A DNA stretch of 64,000 nt from Cladorhizidae sp. MBARI D1340-BT2 (Eukaryota; Porifera; Demospongiae; Poecilosclerida; Cladorhizidae): contig JAQNBH010000132.1 in assembly GCA_028752905.1 (NCBI GenBank), positions 310,001 to 374,000 of the forward strand, read 5' to 3'. Both the position numbers and the translations under genes were made by a program. Below are positions 29,800 to 39,267 of this stretch, in pieces (the first letter of the stretch is position 1; every line of letters starts with the position of its first letter). The notes under the pieces were generated by a model that saw nothing but the letters and a program-made list of their open reading frames with translations, did not search any database and was not told the origin of the DNA.

Positions 29800-31045
29800 A
29801 GGCATGTTTTGTCAGAAGATGCATGTTAAAACATCCAAGGCAGGACCCTCCTCTGTTTGGCAGACCCCCACAACTAATTTTTAAAAATCAAAAGCTGTAA
29901 ATTGGTTTGTAGCTGTCCGATCTCTTTTGTTGCTGGTAGCAGTAAGTGCAACGTCCTCGACTGCGCTTCCCAGAGGTTACAGGGTTCTTTATTGGGAAGT
30001 GGAGGCAAGGAAGACTCTTGATAATGGAGCCACACCCAGCTCTGTGTCGGCTACAATAACTTCCAATTATCTCCTTGGCTAACTGAATCCTGAACTTCTT
30101 GATCGTAAGTTCACTTCCGCTTCCTGACCATCCTTTGTGTAGAATGAAGGCGTTTGTTATGGCCACATCGATCAGAAAGTTAAATATGTCTTTGTAGCTT
30201 TTCACCCTGCACCTATAATATCCTCTGATCTGATCCCCTCCTCCCATGTATTTATTGTAGGACTGGATAGCTAAGGGGCAGCTTATTTCCTCTCTGCAGC
30301 CATTGTTTGTATGCCGAATGACTGAGGTGACGCTCTTGGGGTCGCTGTTGGTGTACATAATCATGACGATTTTTCGTTCCTGCCATGCATTTACACACAC
30401 TTTTCCACATTGCGTGGTTAGTGACTGGCCCCTAAAAATGTTTAGAAGTTCATATAATGAGTATCTCATAGTTGTGGTAAATAACATGCATGAACTGATA
30501 TACAACCCCAAAATGTTTGTAGCATATCACTAACTTGTGTTAATCTAGTGCACATTTTACCTTTTCTTGAATTTGCCTTTCTCCAGCTCCTCGGGTAAAC
30601 CACGCCTGTCTTTCCTGGCTGTCCCACATCCATAACTCCCTCTCCTCTCCAAATCAACCAACAGACTATGCGAGGTAAAAGAGCTGTCAAAGTACACGTG
30701 CACGTGCCACTTGCCCTGTAGGTCCTCAGTTAGTTCGTTGACCACTCTTGCCCCCAAGTGGTGTTCAACTGCACCTTTGTTTTTACCCGTGTAAATCTCT
30801 GTGTGAAAAAACCATTTCGGCTATCAGCCCGAACCCACACCTTGATTCCTCTTTTGATGGGTTTCAATGGCATGTATTGCTTCAGTGATGAATGACCTTG
30901 AAAGTTGATCATAGCCTCATCGATTGCAATCTCGCAGTTCGGCCTGTATATTGATGAAAAATTGTGTTGTGTTGAAAATGGCTGACAAGAGGTTGGATTT
31001 TCCCCAGCCTGTCATAATTTTCACTGCCCCTTGGGGAAAGTGAAC
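29800..31045 (-). pseudogene. piggyBac-type transposase relic (PGBD-like), C-terminal half
   Basis: The minus strand carries the C-terminal half of a DDE_Tnp_1_7 (piggyBac) transposase, a cut-and-paste nuclease acting in the nucleus. In order it shows LGKIQPLVSHF (about 31010-30975), EIAIDEAM with the first catalytic Asp (about 30915), SSLKQYMPLKPIKRGIKVWV, VYFDSSFTS with the second Asp (about 30680), GCGTARKDRRGLPEEL, then after an intron YNKYMGGGD with the third Asp (about 30250). A cysteine-rich C-terminal domain follows (CTYC at about 29945, CLGCF at about 29835). The damage consists of a frameshift around 30940-30975, another near 30798-30811 in a TG-repeat/A6 stretch, and an in-frame TGA at 29888-29890, beyond which the same frame continues as cysteine-rich domain up to the satellite edge. 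The N-terminal half and both transposon termini are missing, so it is an inactive relic. It could instead derive from a domesticated PGBD gene. Confidence 0.85.
30432..30560 (-). other. 129-bp spliceosomal-type intron in the piggyBac relic
   Basis: Read on the minus strand, the conserved segment ending GKFKKR is followed by gtaaaatgtg. Homology resumes at GQSLTTQCGK directly after a pyrimidine-rich acceptor, catttttag. Removing 129 nt from GT to AG joins codon AG|G in frame (phase 2) across exactly the expected piggyBac alignment. This is seen in the sequence; splicing itself is inferred. Confidence 0.7.
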
Positions 31046-31189
31046 TAAGCCTCATAGACACATATGATGTACTAGGCCACAGAGCGACTTAAGCTGAATT
31101 AAGCAACCGAGACACTTATACTGAACTAGGCAACAGAGATACCTCTGCGAGGAAACAGTTGCATTTTTTTTTTAACTTATGGTTACAAC

Positions 31190-31905
31190 TTTAGAGCTCC
31201 GTAGATTCTGCAAACTTCATGGTATGGACTTCATGGATACTGCAGCTTGATGTCTTCCAGACCAGAATGACTAATTCCAGCAATGCGAGGACCCAGTAAC
31301 TGACTGGATGTTCAAAGAATGCTTCTACAGATACAGGGTTTGAGATGTCTCGAGTGTTACTACAATTTGAACAAAAAGTAAACCATGCCTGCCCTACGGG
31401 CTTCAGTTGCAAGGGAGCTCAGTTACCAACTTATTACACCTTTCTATGACCTCTCTAAGCTTATCAAAGTTTATTATACGATTACCCTTACCTAGTTCTC
31501 CAACACCACCCAGGTCCAAAGAGGTAGAGCCAGCAGATCCAGTAGCAACAGCCACAGAAGCAGCTGAACGATCCATGAGAGCCAACTTCTTCCTGGGCAT
31601 AGTCACTGGTCATAGTCACCAATGGAACTGGCCTATCTTCAGACATTTGCAATTGATTGCAAGGTAAGTGAAGGTTCACAGAAGGCGCTACCTCACCCAC
31701 AGGATCCAAGAAACTCACTAACAAAGGAAGGAAACAGCTAGTAACTTTTTAGTATGGAGATAAACATTAAAACTTGCCTTGCGCGGCTACTGTGACAGGC
31801 TCAACAACAGCCGCCTGTAGGGCTTTCTTCTTCTTGTCTTCACTCTTCTTGAATCCTTGGCCTTTCTGTTAAAATGCTTCTCTGTTCTCTTCCCCATAAC
31901 TCAAC
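31190..31905 (-). pseudogene. Relic resembling the N-terminus of a Mutator-like transposase-domain protein
   Basis: Minus-strand pieces in different frames line up with the start of the Mutator-like transposase domain common in invertebrate genomes. A basic leader begins MGKRTEKHFNRK (ATG near 31893) and, after a one-base slip, continues with GFKKSEDKKKK. A possible GC-AG intron follows (donor AG|GCAAGT near 31775, acceptor cctttgttag near 31726). Then come GKGNRIINFDKLREVIE (about 31500-31450), CSNC (about 31370) and LGPRIAGISHSGLED (about 31290-31245), each in a different frame. The GNRI start, CSNC pair and GxxHSGLE block are what I recognise from the family; the alignment is from memory. 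At least three frame changes make it non-functional. No catalytic core is present in this window. Confidence 0.45.
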
Positions 31906-32272
31906 AGTGTAAAAGTTTCAAGTGAACCTTGACCTAAAAAAACGTGCTCGTCTTAGCGGTTGCGCACTACCCCCCAACCTGGCCAATTCATTGCGCAAAC
32001 GACTGGTAAGGGTCTCCATGAAATTGGCAACATTTTGATATATAAAAACTGTATTTTGGGTAGGCAATCATCGCCGACCGCCCGATTGTAGCCAGGTAAG
32101 ACTGGGAGAGAACCTCTTCCAATGTGAAGTGAAATGAAATGAAATGCGCTGTATAAAAATGGCTATATCTTCTGATGCAAGGATTCACTTGCTCTGAAAC
32201 TTGAAACTCAAACTCCAGACATATTATGAACCCTTTTTGGTAATTTTTGTGAAAAACACACACTGACCACAA
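31906..32272. other. Non-repetitive intergenic stretch, no gene seen
   Basis: Mixed-composition DNA between the Mutator-like relic and an AT-rich repeat. A 94-codon minus-strand ORF (31988-32272) has no recognisable motif and no conserved-looking composition, so I treat it as chance. Confidence 0.5.
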
Positions 32273-32274
32273 AG

Positions 32275-32750
32275 TATGAATATGATTATGGATTTAATCA
32301 ATATAAGAACATTGATTATATATAATTTTTGCCTAAATATTTTTGGTTGTATTTCAAACAATGTGGTTAGGATGTTGTGACCACATCCAATGAATATGAT
32401 TGTGTATTTATAAACATAATATTGCTTCTAACGTTTTTTACATAAATATGTTTCTATTACATGAAACAATGTGGTCAAATGCTTGTGACCGCATTCTGAC
32501 CATAGCATATGAATATAATTATGCTTGTTTATCAACATAAAACATTGTTTATGATGATAAATGCATTTTTTTATAATTTTTTTATATAATACTCTGGTCA
32601 AGATTATGTGACCATAATGATAATGATGATAAAATTTTTAAAAAATTTAAAAAATAAAAAATAAAATAATAATAAATAAAAAAAACACTTTAAACATGCT
32701 GAATACAACTATGAATATTATTATGCTTATTTATCAATACAACAGATCCC
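32275..32750 (+). repeat. Degenerate ~116-bp AT-rich tandem repeat, about 3.3 copies
   Basis: Copies start near 32275, 32390 and 32508 with tatgaatatgattatg-like sequence, followed by a T-rich centre and a conserved tail of the form acaatgtggt...tgtgaccaca. A partial copy starts near 32711, after a poly-A/T low-complexity stretch. Divergence is high, so the array is old. Confidence 0.6.
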
Positions 32751-32899
32751 AGTTGAACACGGACCTGAGATACAAAGCTGCCTCCTCCAGGATAGCAACC
32801 CAGTGAGCATCATACTCCAAGAGACATTTTAGGTGCACTGTCTCCATACCATAAGAACATTGCTTATAATCCTGAGTATATTGTTTACATACATATTAT
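32734..32899 (-). other. Short coding-like ORF, about 54 codons, unrecognised
   Basis: An open frame runs on the minus strand from a TAA near 32900 to a TGA at 32734-32736, with an ATG at 32847. It reads METVHLKCLLEYDAHWVAI and ends SVFNWDLLY, with a balanced amphipathic composition and three tryptophans or tyrosines near the end. It is more GC-rich than the AT-rich repeats on both sides. I do not recognise the family. It may be an exon relic of a transposon or host gene. Chance cannot be excluded at this length. Confidence 0.25.
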
Positions 32900-33529
32900 T
32901 TGACACAATGTGACTATTTTTATATATATATATATCACAATGTTACTATTATTATTTATATATATATGACGTACTGTATAATGGATTTGGCTTATTGAGA
33001 ATGAACATAATTCAATAACTTATAGCCATTTTGCCAAGGAACTATATAGCGTCTCTTGTTACCATCGAGCACCACGAGGAGGTATGGCTATATTGCCCGA
33101 CACACAACACACACATAAAACACATAAATCATATCACAACAACAACAAAATTAAAAAATCACATTACACATTGTGTGCAGAAAAGCATGTTGCTGCAACA
33201 TGATGCACTTTCAATGTGCGACATACAATGTGTAGACAAAGAGTAAGACAACAAATATAACATATATAACAGTTGGAGATGTAGGACCTGGTACCTTTGT
33301 GTACGTGTAATGTGTTGCACATGACTCCTCTTTTGACCAACTATATACCAACCACCGAGTCCAAGTGGTATCTACTAGATGGGTGCGCCAAAGAAGTAGG
33401 TGCAGGACATGTAATGGAGCTATGTGGACTGAATCGAGGAACAGCAGAAGAAACAGAAGAAACAAGAGCAGCAGTACTGGCAGCAGAAGTACCAGGAGTG
33501 GAAGCACCACCAGCAGAAGTACCAGAGGT
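32900..33529. other. AT/AC-rich and purine-rich low-complexity stretch
   Basis: Contains TA-dinucleotide runs (32920-32965), an AC-rich stretch (33100-33170), an exact 8+1+8-bp palindrome (catgttgc-t-gcaacatg, 33186-33202) and an AGAAG/AGCAG-rich tract (33440-33535). The tract produces overlapping poly-Leu, Ala/Glu-rich and Ser/Ala-rich ORFs on both strands. None of these looks like a real protein. Confidence 0.5.
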
Positions 33530-33679
33530 TCCAGCATGAGACCTTAGTTTCTCAGTGGCCACTGGTCGCGACGCCACGACGATCATTGCCTCAGGAAGGC
33601 ATTCCTCGTATAGTAACTGATGGATAACGGACTTGATTTCCTCTAGGGGATGGAATTAGTCTAATCCGTCAAGTATAAA
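33530..33679 (-). pseudogene. NACHT-type NTPase fragment (Walker B and following strand)
   Basis: On the minus strand one frame reads GFILDGLD, stop, FHPLEEIKSVIHQLLYEECL, then PEAMIVVASRPVATEKLRSH. This matches the Walker-B region of NACHT domains (consensus hhhDGLDE) and the downstream segment LPxAxhhVxSRP. NACHT proteins are STAND-type ATPases used in animal innate immune receptors and related regulators. The residue after LDGLD, normally the catalytic acidic position, is a TAA stop (33656-33658), consistent with a single-base loss of GAA. The Walker A, sensor regions and any LRR or effector domain are absent. The fragment runs straight into a minisatellite on its N-terminal side and into Ser/Ala-rich low complexity on its C-terminal side. 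It is a relic of a NACHT or NLR-like gene, or of a NACHT segment carried by a repeat. Confidence 0.6.
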
Positions 33680-33680
33680 T

Positions 33681-35117
33681 CCCAGAGTATATGACTGGCT
33701 GAAGAAGATCCCAGTGAGAGTATATGCCTGGCTGAAGAAGGTCTCAGAGTATATGACTGGCTGAAGAAGGTCCCAGAGTATATATATGACTGGCTGAAGA
33801 AGGTCCCAGTGAGAGTATAATTATGACTGGCTGAAGAACGTCTCAGAGTAGATGACTGGCTGAAGAAGAACTCAGAGTATATGACTGGCTGAAGAAGATC
33901 CAACAGTATATGACTGGCTGAAGAAGATCCCAGTGAGAGTATATGACTGGCTGAAGAAGATCCCAGTGAGTGCATATGACTGGCTGAAGAAGGTCACAGA
34001 GTATATGACTGGCTGAAGAAGGTCCCAGAGTATATGACTGGCTGAAGAAGGTCCCAGAGTATATGACTGGCTGAATAAAATCCCAGTAAGAGTATATGAC
34101 TGGCTGAGGAAGATCCCAGTTAGAGTATATGACTGGCTGAAGAAGGTCTCAGAGTATATGACTGGCTGAAGAAGGTCCAGAGTTTATGACTGGCTGAAGA
34201 AGTCCCCTAGCATATGACTGGCTGAAGAAGATCCCAGTGAGGGTGTTTGGCTGGCTGAAGAAGATCCCAGAGTATATGACTGGCTGAAGAATGTGCCAGA
34301 GTATATGACTGGCTGAAGAAGACCTCAGTGAGAGTATATGACTGGCTGAAGAAGATCCCAGTGGGAAGTAGATGACTGGCTGAAGAAGGTTTCAGAGTAT
34401 ATGACTGGCTGAAGAAGATCCCAGTGAGAGTATATGACTGGCTGAAGAAGATCCAACAGTATATGACTGGCTGAAGAAGATCCCAGTAAGAGCATATGAC
34501 TGGCTGAAGAAGGTCACAGAGTATATGACTGGCTGAAGAAGGTCTCAGAGTATATGACTGGCTGAAGAAGGTCTCAGAGTATATGACTGGCTGAAGAAGG
34601 TCTCAGAGTATATGACTGGCTGAAGAAGGTCTCAGAGTATATGACTGGCTGAAGAAGGTCCCAGAGTATATGACTGGCTGAATAAAATCCCAGTGAGAGT
34701 ATATGACTGGCTGAAGGTCTCAGAGTATATGACTGACTGGCTGAAGAAGGTCCAGAGTTTATGACTGGCTGAAGAAGTCCCCTAGTATATGACTGGCTGA
34801 AGAATGTGCCAGAGTATCTGACTGGCTGAAGAAGGTCTCAGAGTATATGACTGGCTGAAGAAGGTCCCAGAGTATATGACTGGCTGAAGAAGGTCCCAGA
34901 GTATATGACTGGCTGAAGAAGGTCCCAGAGTATATGACTGGCTGAAGAAGTATATGTCTGGCTCCCAGTGAGAGTATATGACTTGCTGAAGAAGATCCCA
35001 GTGAGAGTATATGACTGGCTGAAGGTCTCAGAGAATATGACTGACCGAAGGTCTCAGAGCATATATATATAATTATGACGGGCTGGAGAAGGTCCGTGTT
35101 AGAGTATATGTCCGTGT
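33681..35117 (+). repeat. 29/33-bp minisatellite (gactggctgaagaag core)
   Basis: About 45 units alternating between a 29-bp form (gactggctgaagaag + gtcccagagtatat) and a 33-bp form with gtgagagtatat. The core GACTGGCTGAAGAAG is nearly invariant. Units degenerate after about 34960. A 104-codon Ser-rich ORF on the minus strand (33661-33975) is a by-product of the repeat. Confidence 0.93.
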
Positions 35118-35126
35118 TAGAGTATA

Positions 35127-35180
35127 TGCTTCATCTTGTGCTAACTTGCTTCATCTTGTACTAACATGCTTCATCTTGAC
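35127..35180 (+). repeat. 20-bp tandem repeat, 2.7 copies
   Basis: tgcttcatcttgtactaaca-type units start at 35127, 35147 and 35167. The last copy breaks off after tgcttcatcttg into gacagactgacag. Confidence 0.8.
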
Positions 35181-35360
35181 AGACTGACAGGTGAGTGCCT
35201 GCAGTGACTCCCTCTTACCATGAGGATAAGGAGAGCCACACAGGTGAGTGTCTGCAGTGACTCCCTCTTACCATGAGGATAAGGAGAGCCACACAGGTGA
35301 GTGTCTGCAGTGACTCCCTCTTACCATGAGGATAAGGAGAGCCACACAGGTGAGTGCTGC
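35181..35360 (+). repeat. 53-bp tandem repeat carrying a splice-donor consensus
   Basis: The string gtgagtg starts at 35191, 35244, 35297 and 35350, a strict 53-bp period. Each unit contains ctgcagtgactccctctt, then atgaggataaggagagcc and acacag|gtgagt. The CAG|GTGAGT string is a perfect metazoan 5' splice-site consensus in every copy. Confidence 0.85.
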
Positions 35361-35372
35361 AGTGATGCCCTC

Positions 35373-35492
35373 TAGCATTGGAGGTGCACACCACCTAAGC
35401 CTGGGAAAACTACCAGCACCAACATCACTATATAGCATTGGAGGTGCACCCCACCTAAGCCTGGGAAAACTACCAGCACCAACATCAGCATG
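35373..35492 (+). repeat. 60-bp tandem duplication
   Basis: Two near-identical 60-bp copies start at tagcattggag (35373 and 35433) and contain cacctaagcctgggaaaac. Read on the minus strand they give a duplicated 20-residue Gly/Pro/Arg-rich peptide (GAGSFPRLRW...APPML). Confidence 0.85.
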
Positions 35493-35520
35493 CTCTAGCA
35501 GTGGTAATACATATACATAC

Positions 35521-35624
35521 CAAAAAAAATCAAGAATAGGGAGGGGAAGTTTCTGTCCCAGGCCGCTTCCTAGGGGGGTGACCAGAATCACTGGTTTGCT
35601 TCCCTTGTCGGTCTCCGCGGCCAT
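35521..35624 (-). CDS. Possible first coding exon of an unrecognised host gene
   Basis: On the minus strand an ATG at 35624 in a favourable context (tttcaATGG) opens MAAETDKGSKPVILVTPLGS, continuing GLGQKLPLPILDFFW to a strong 5' splice-site match G|GTATGT at 35521/35520. The exon would be 104 nt, ending after two bases of a codon. Its GC content is higher than the surrounding repeats. Upstream, a 13-codon ORF starts MGKKREEDAS and ends in TAG near 35630, so it could be a 5'UTR uORF. Without splicing, the frame runs on to 35268 through the 60-bp duplication. I do not recognise the protein. Any following exons would lie to the left, beyond or within the minisatellites; none was identified. A chance ORF is the main alternative. 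Confidence 0.3.
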
Positions 35625-36095
35625 TGAAACTAACTATTACATGAAGCGTCTTCTTCGCGTTTCTTTCCCATGAATCAAATCTTTGAACGGAGTACTAAAG
35701 TTAGTATAAGTCCAGAATGTAGCATCCAAATCGTCTCCAATTTGGAAGGCAGCATCTTGCATGTACTGTCATCATTTTGGGGGGGAAACAACAAGAAAAT
35801 TGGGGTACTGTATATAGTGGACCCCTTAAAGAAGTACTGCTTTAGCAACTGTTTCATGTGGTGTAAATCTAGGTCACATTAAATGACTTGCAAATTTATT
35901 CTCATATGCCAATCTTTCTGCAAACTTAGAGTTGAGCTAGTGACATGTGCTCTATCTTGCAATGCCTCATATGGTGTTTTACTTAATGTCTTTTCTGTCG
36001 GTTTAAATCTTCCTCCTCTTCAAATATTTCATGCTGCCATGGTTGCACATATATAGAAGTCTAGCTCATTTTTAAATATGTAGTAGTCTTGCTGC
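35625..36095. other. Non-repetitive stretch, no gene seen
   Basis: Unique-looking, moderately AT-rich DNA with a G8 run near 35778. Short ORFs at 35670-35882 on both strands lack any recognisable motif. If the minus-strand exon ending at 35624 is real, this stretch would hold its promoter, but I see no TATA box at a convincing distance. Confidence 0.4.
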
Positions 36096-36098
36096 TGA

Positions 36099-36888
36099 AG
36101 CATGTATGTTTCGGACAGCTCTATGAGGATTAGGCATGCATGTTTCAGGCAGAACTAGGAGGATTAGGCATGCATGTTTCAGGCAGCTCTATGAGGCTTA
36201 GGCATGCATGTTTCAGGCAGAACTAGGAGGATTAGGCATGCATGTTTCAGACAGCCACTAGGAGGATTAGGCATGCATGTTTCAGAGAGCACTAGGAGGA
36301 TTAGGCATGCATGTTTCAGAGAGCACTAGGAGGATTAGGCATGCATGTTTCAGAGAGCACTAGGAGGATTAGGCATGCATGTTTCAGAGAGCACTAGGAG
36401 GATTAGGCATGCATGTTTCAGAGAGCACTAGGAGGATTAGGCATGCATGTTTCAGGAAGCACTAGGGGGATTAGGCATGCATGTTTCAGAGAGCACTAGG
36501 AGGACTAGGCATGCATGTTTCAGAGAGCACTAGGAGGATTAGGCATGCATGTTTCAGGCAGAACTAGGAGGATTAGGCATGCATGTTTCAGACAGCTCTA
36601 TGAGGATTAGGCATGCATGTTTCAGAGAGCACTAGGAGGATTAGGCATGCATGTTTCAGACAGCTCTATGAGGATTAGGCATGCATGTTTCAGAGAGCAC
36701 TAGGAGGATTAGGCATGCATGTTTCAGAGAGCACTAGGAGGATTAGGCATGCATGTTTCAGAGAGCACTAGGAGGATTAGGCATGCATGTTTCAGAGAGC
36801 ACTAGGAGGATTAGGCATGCATGTTTCAGAGAGCACTAGGAGGATTAGGCATGCATGTTTCAGACAGCTCTATGAAGATTTTCACTAG
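36099..36888 (+). repeat. 34-bp minisatellite (attaggcatgcatgtttcag core)
   Basis: About 22 copies of a 34-bp unit: attaggcatgcatgtttcag plus agagcactaggagg or the variant acagctctatgagg. The period is confirmed by aggat at 36126 and 36160. The core contains the palindrome gcatgc. Two diverged half-copies continue to about 36970. Confidence 0.93.
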
Positions 36889-37801
36889 AAGTTGAGAATT
36901 TTAGACATATACATTACATGCATGTATATGTTCTATGATGCATGTTTCAGAGAGCAATATGAGGATTTACACTAGAAGTTAAGTAAATTTTAGATTTTTA
37001 TAGGAACATATACATGCATGTAATTAAAGCGGGTGCACGTAATTATATGGGAACATTATAAAAAATATGCATGAAATAATTACATGGATATGTGACATGG
37101 ATATGTGAAAAGTGAAAATAAGGGAGTGAATGTAGTTATAGGCACAAATCTGGTTATAAGACGTCATGAATGTAATTATAGAGACATGTCATTTAGAAAA
37201 TGTAAGAAGAATACATGATTGCATCTATGAACTAGTAGTAAAGACATTATATGCATTATACTGAGTAGAGAGTAAATGTATGTATGTTAGGGGATCAGGT
37301 ATGTATATAGGGCATATAAAATAGACACATATAAGTAATTATTTAAGCAACATTCATATATGGCCTCACATGTATAAATATTGGGTATATATACGCATGT
37401 GAAGCGCACAAAAGGTTTGTAAGTTAGAAAATTTTAAATCCATATATAATATATTTTATATATATATAAAGAACAAGTTCCTCTTAAATATAAAGGGTGT
37501 TCCTCTAAACATCCAGCACCTTTTTCATGACAGACCTCGAAGGCTGATGACAGCAGCCAGAGTGAGAGATACTTTACCGAATAGCCACATCAATGGAGTG
37601 CTTGCCTGGAGTAATTGTACCATGTCATTGTAAATTTGTGCAAAATTAAAACATAAATATGACATTCAGAATAACTCAATGTCCAGGGCTGTAACTTTGC
37701 CCTTTGCTACTCTGTGCATAATAGTAGAGTGCTTGGTAAGCTCACATTTGGGTTAGGTGATAAAAGCTCCACCAGCATCAAATTTCAGCGAGATGTATTA
37801 T
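36889..37801. other. AT-rich non-repetitive stretch, no gene seen
   Basis: AT-rich DNA with many tatata and acatgcatg-like words and a weak recurrence of tgaatgtarttata (about 37125-37180). No long ORF and no recognisable domain in any frame. Around 37500-37800 the base composition is more even, but conceptual translations are broken by stops. Confidence 0.5.
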
Positions 37802-39265
37802 GTAAAGGGTCCCGTAATGTTTGTTCTCTACATTGATAGGTAAAGGGTCAAGTAAATGTTTGTTCTCTACACTGATAGATAAAGGGTCCTGTAAATGTTT
37901 GTTCTCTATACTGATAGGTAAAGGACCCAGTAAATATTTGTTCTCTACACTGATAGGTAAAGGGTCAAATAAATGTTTGTTCTCTCTACACTGATATATA
38001 GGTAAAGGGTCAAGTAAATGTTTGATCTCTACATTGATAGGTAAAGGGAGGGAAATGAAAATGTTTCCCCCTCTAAATTGATAGGTAAACAGTCCTGTAA
38101 ATGTTTATTCTCTACATTGATAGGTAAAGGGTCCTGTAAATGTTTATTCTCTACACTGATAGATAAAGGGTCCTGTAAATGTTTGTTCTCTATACTGATA
38201 GGTAAAGGGTCAAGTAAATGTTTGTTCTCTACACTGATAGGTAAAGGGTCCTGTAAATGTTTGTTCTCTACACTGATAGGTAAAGGGTCCTGTAAATGTT
38301 TGTTCTCTACACTGATAGGTAAAAGGTCCTGTAAATATTTGTTCTCTACACTGATAGGTAAAGGGTCCTGTAAATGTTTATTCTCTACATTGATAGGTAA
38401 AGGGTTCTGTAAATGTTTGTTCTCTACATTGATAGGTAAAGGGTTCTGTTAACGTTTGTTCTCTACACTGATAGGTAAAGGGTCCTGTAAATGTTTGTTC
38501 TATATATTGATAGGTAAAGGGTCCTGTAAATGTTTGTTCTCTACACTGATAGGTATGATAGGTAAAGGGTCCTGTAAATATTTGTTCTCTACACCGATAG
38601 GTAAAGGGTCCCGTAAATGTTTGTTCTCTACACTGATAGGTAAAGGGTCCTGTAAATGTTTGTTCTCTACACTGATAGGTAAAGGGTCCTGTAAATGTTT
38701 ATTCTCTAGGTAAAGGATCAAGTAAATGTTTGTTCTCTACACTGATAGGTAAAGGGTTCTGTAAACGTTTGTTCTCTACACTGATAGGTAAAGGGTCCTG
38801 TAAATGTTTGTTCTCTACATTGATAGATAAAGGGTCAAGTAAATGTTTGTTCTCTACACTGATAGGTAAAGGGTCCTGTAAATGTTTATTCTCTACATTG
38901 ATAGGTAAACAGTCCTGTAAATGTTTATTCTCTACATTGATAGGTACAGGGTCCTGTAAATGTTTGTTCTCTACACTGATAGGTAAAGGGTCCTGTAAAT
39001 ATTTGTTCTGTACACTGATAGGTAAAGGGTTCTGTAAATGTTTATTCTCTACATTGATAGGTAAAGGGTTACGTAAATGTTTGTTCTCTACACTGATAGG
39101 TAAAGGGTCCTGTAAATATTTGTTCTCTACACTGATAGGTAAAGGGTTCTGTAAATGTTTGTTCTCTACACTGATAGGTAAATGGTCCTGTAAATGTTTA
39201 TTCTCTACATTGATAGGTAAAGGGTTCTGTAAATGTTTGTTCTCTACACTGATAGGTAAAGGACC
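37802..39265 (+). repeat. 39-bp minisatellite with frame-preserving unit
   Basis: About 37 copies of a 39-bp unit built from gataggtaaagggtcctgta and aatgtttgttctctacact. Because 39 is 13 codons, one plus-strand frame stays open over 38078-38452, 38456-38713 and 38730-39284, encoding a 13-residue repeat IGKGSCKCLFSTL. Copy-to-copy changes hit all codon positions (GSCK, GFCK, GSSK, QSCK) and a few units have indels that close the frame. This fits a non-coding minisatellite better than a gene. Early copies (37802-38080) are interrupted by stops. Confidence 0.93.
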
Positions 39266-39267
39266 AA

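Noticed and set aside
33211..33586. Poly-leucine membrane protein and Ala/Glu- or Ser/Ala-rich proteins on both strands
   Set aside because: All arise from one purine-rich AGAAG/AGCAG tract. Overlapping ORFs in several frames of low-complexity DNA are artefacts; only the NACHT-like part upstream of 33530 (minus strand) is convincing.
33661..33975. Ser-rich 104-residue minus-strand protein
   Set aside because: Entirely made of minisatellite units with frame-changing unit lengths.
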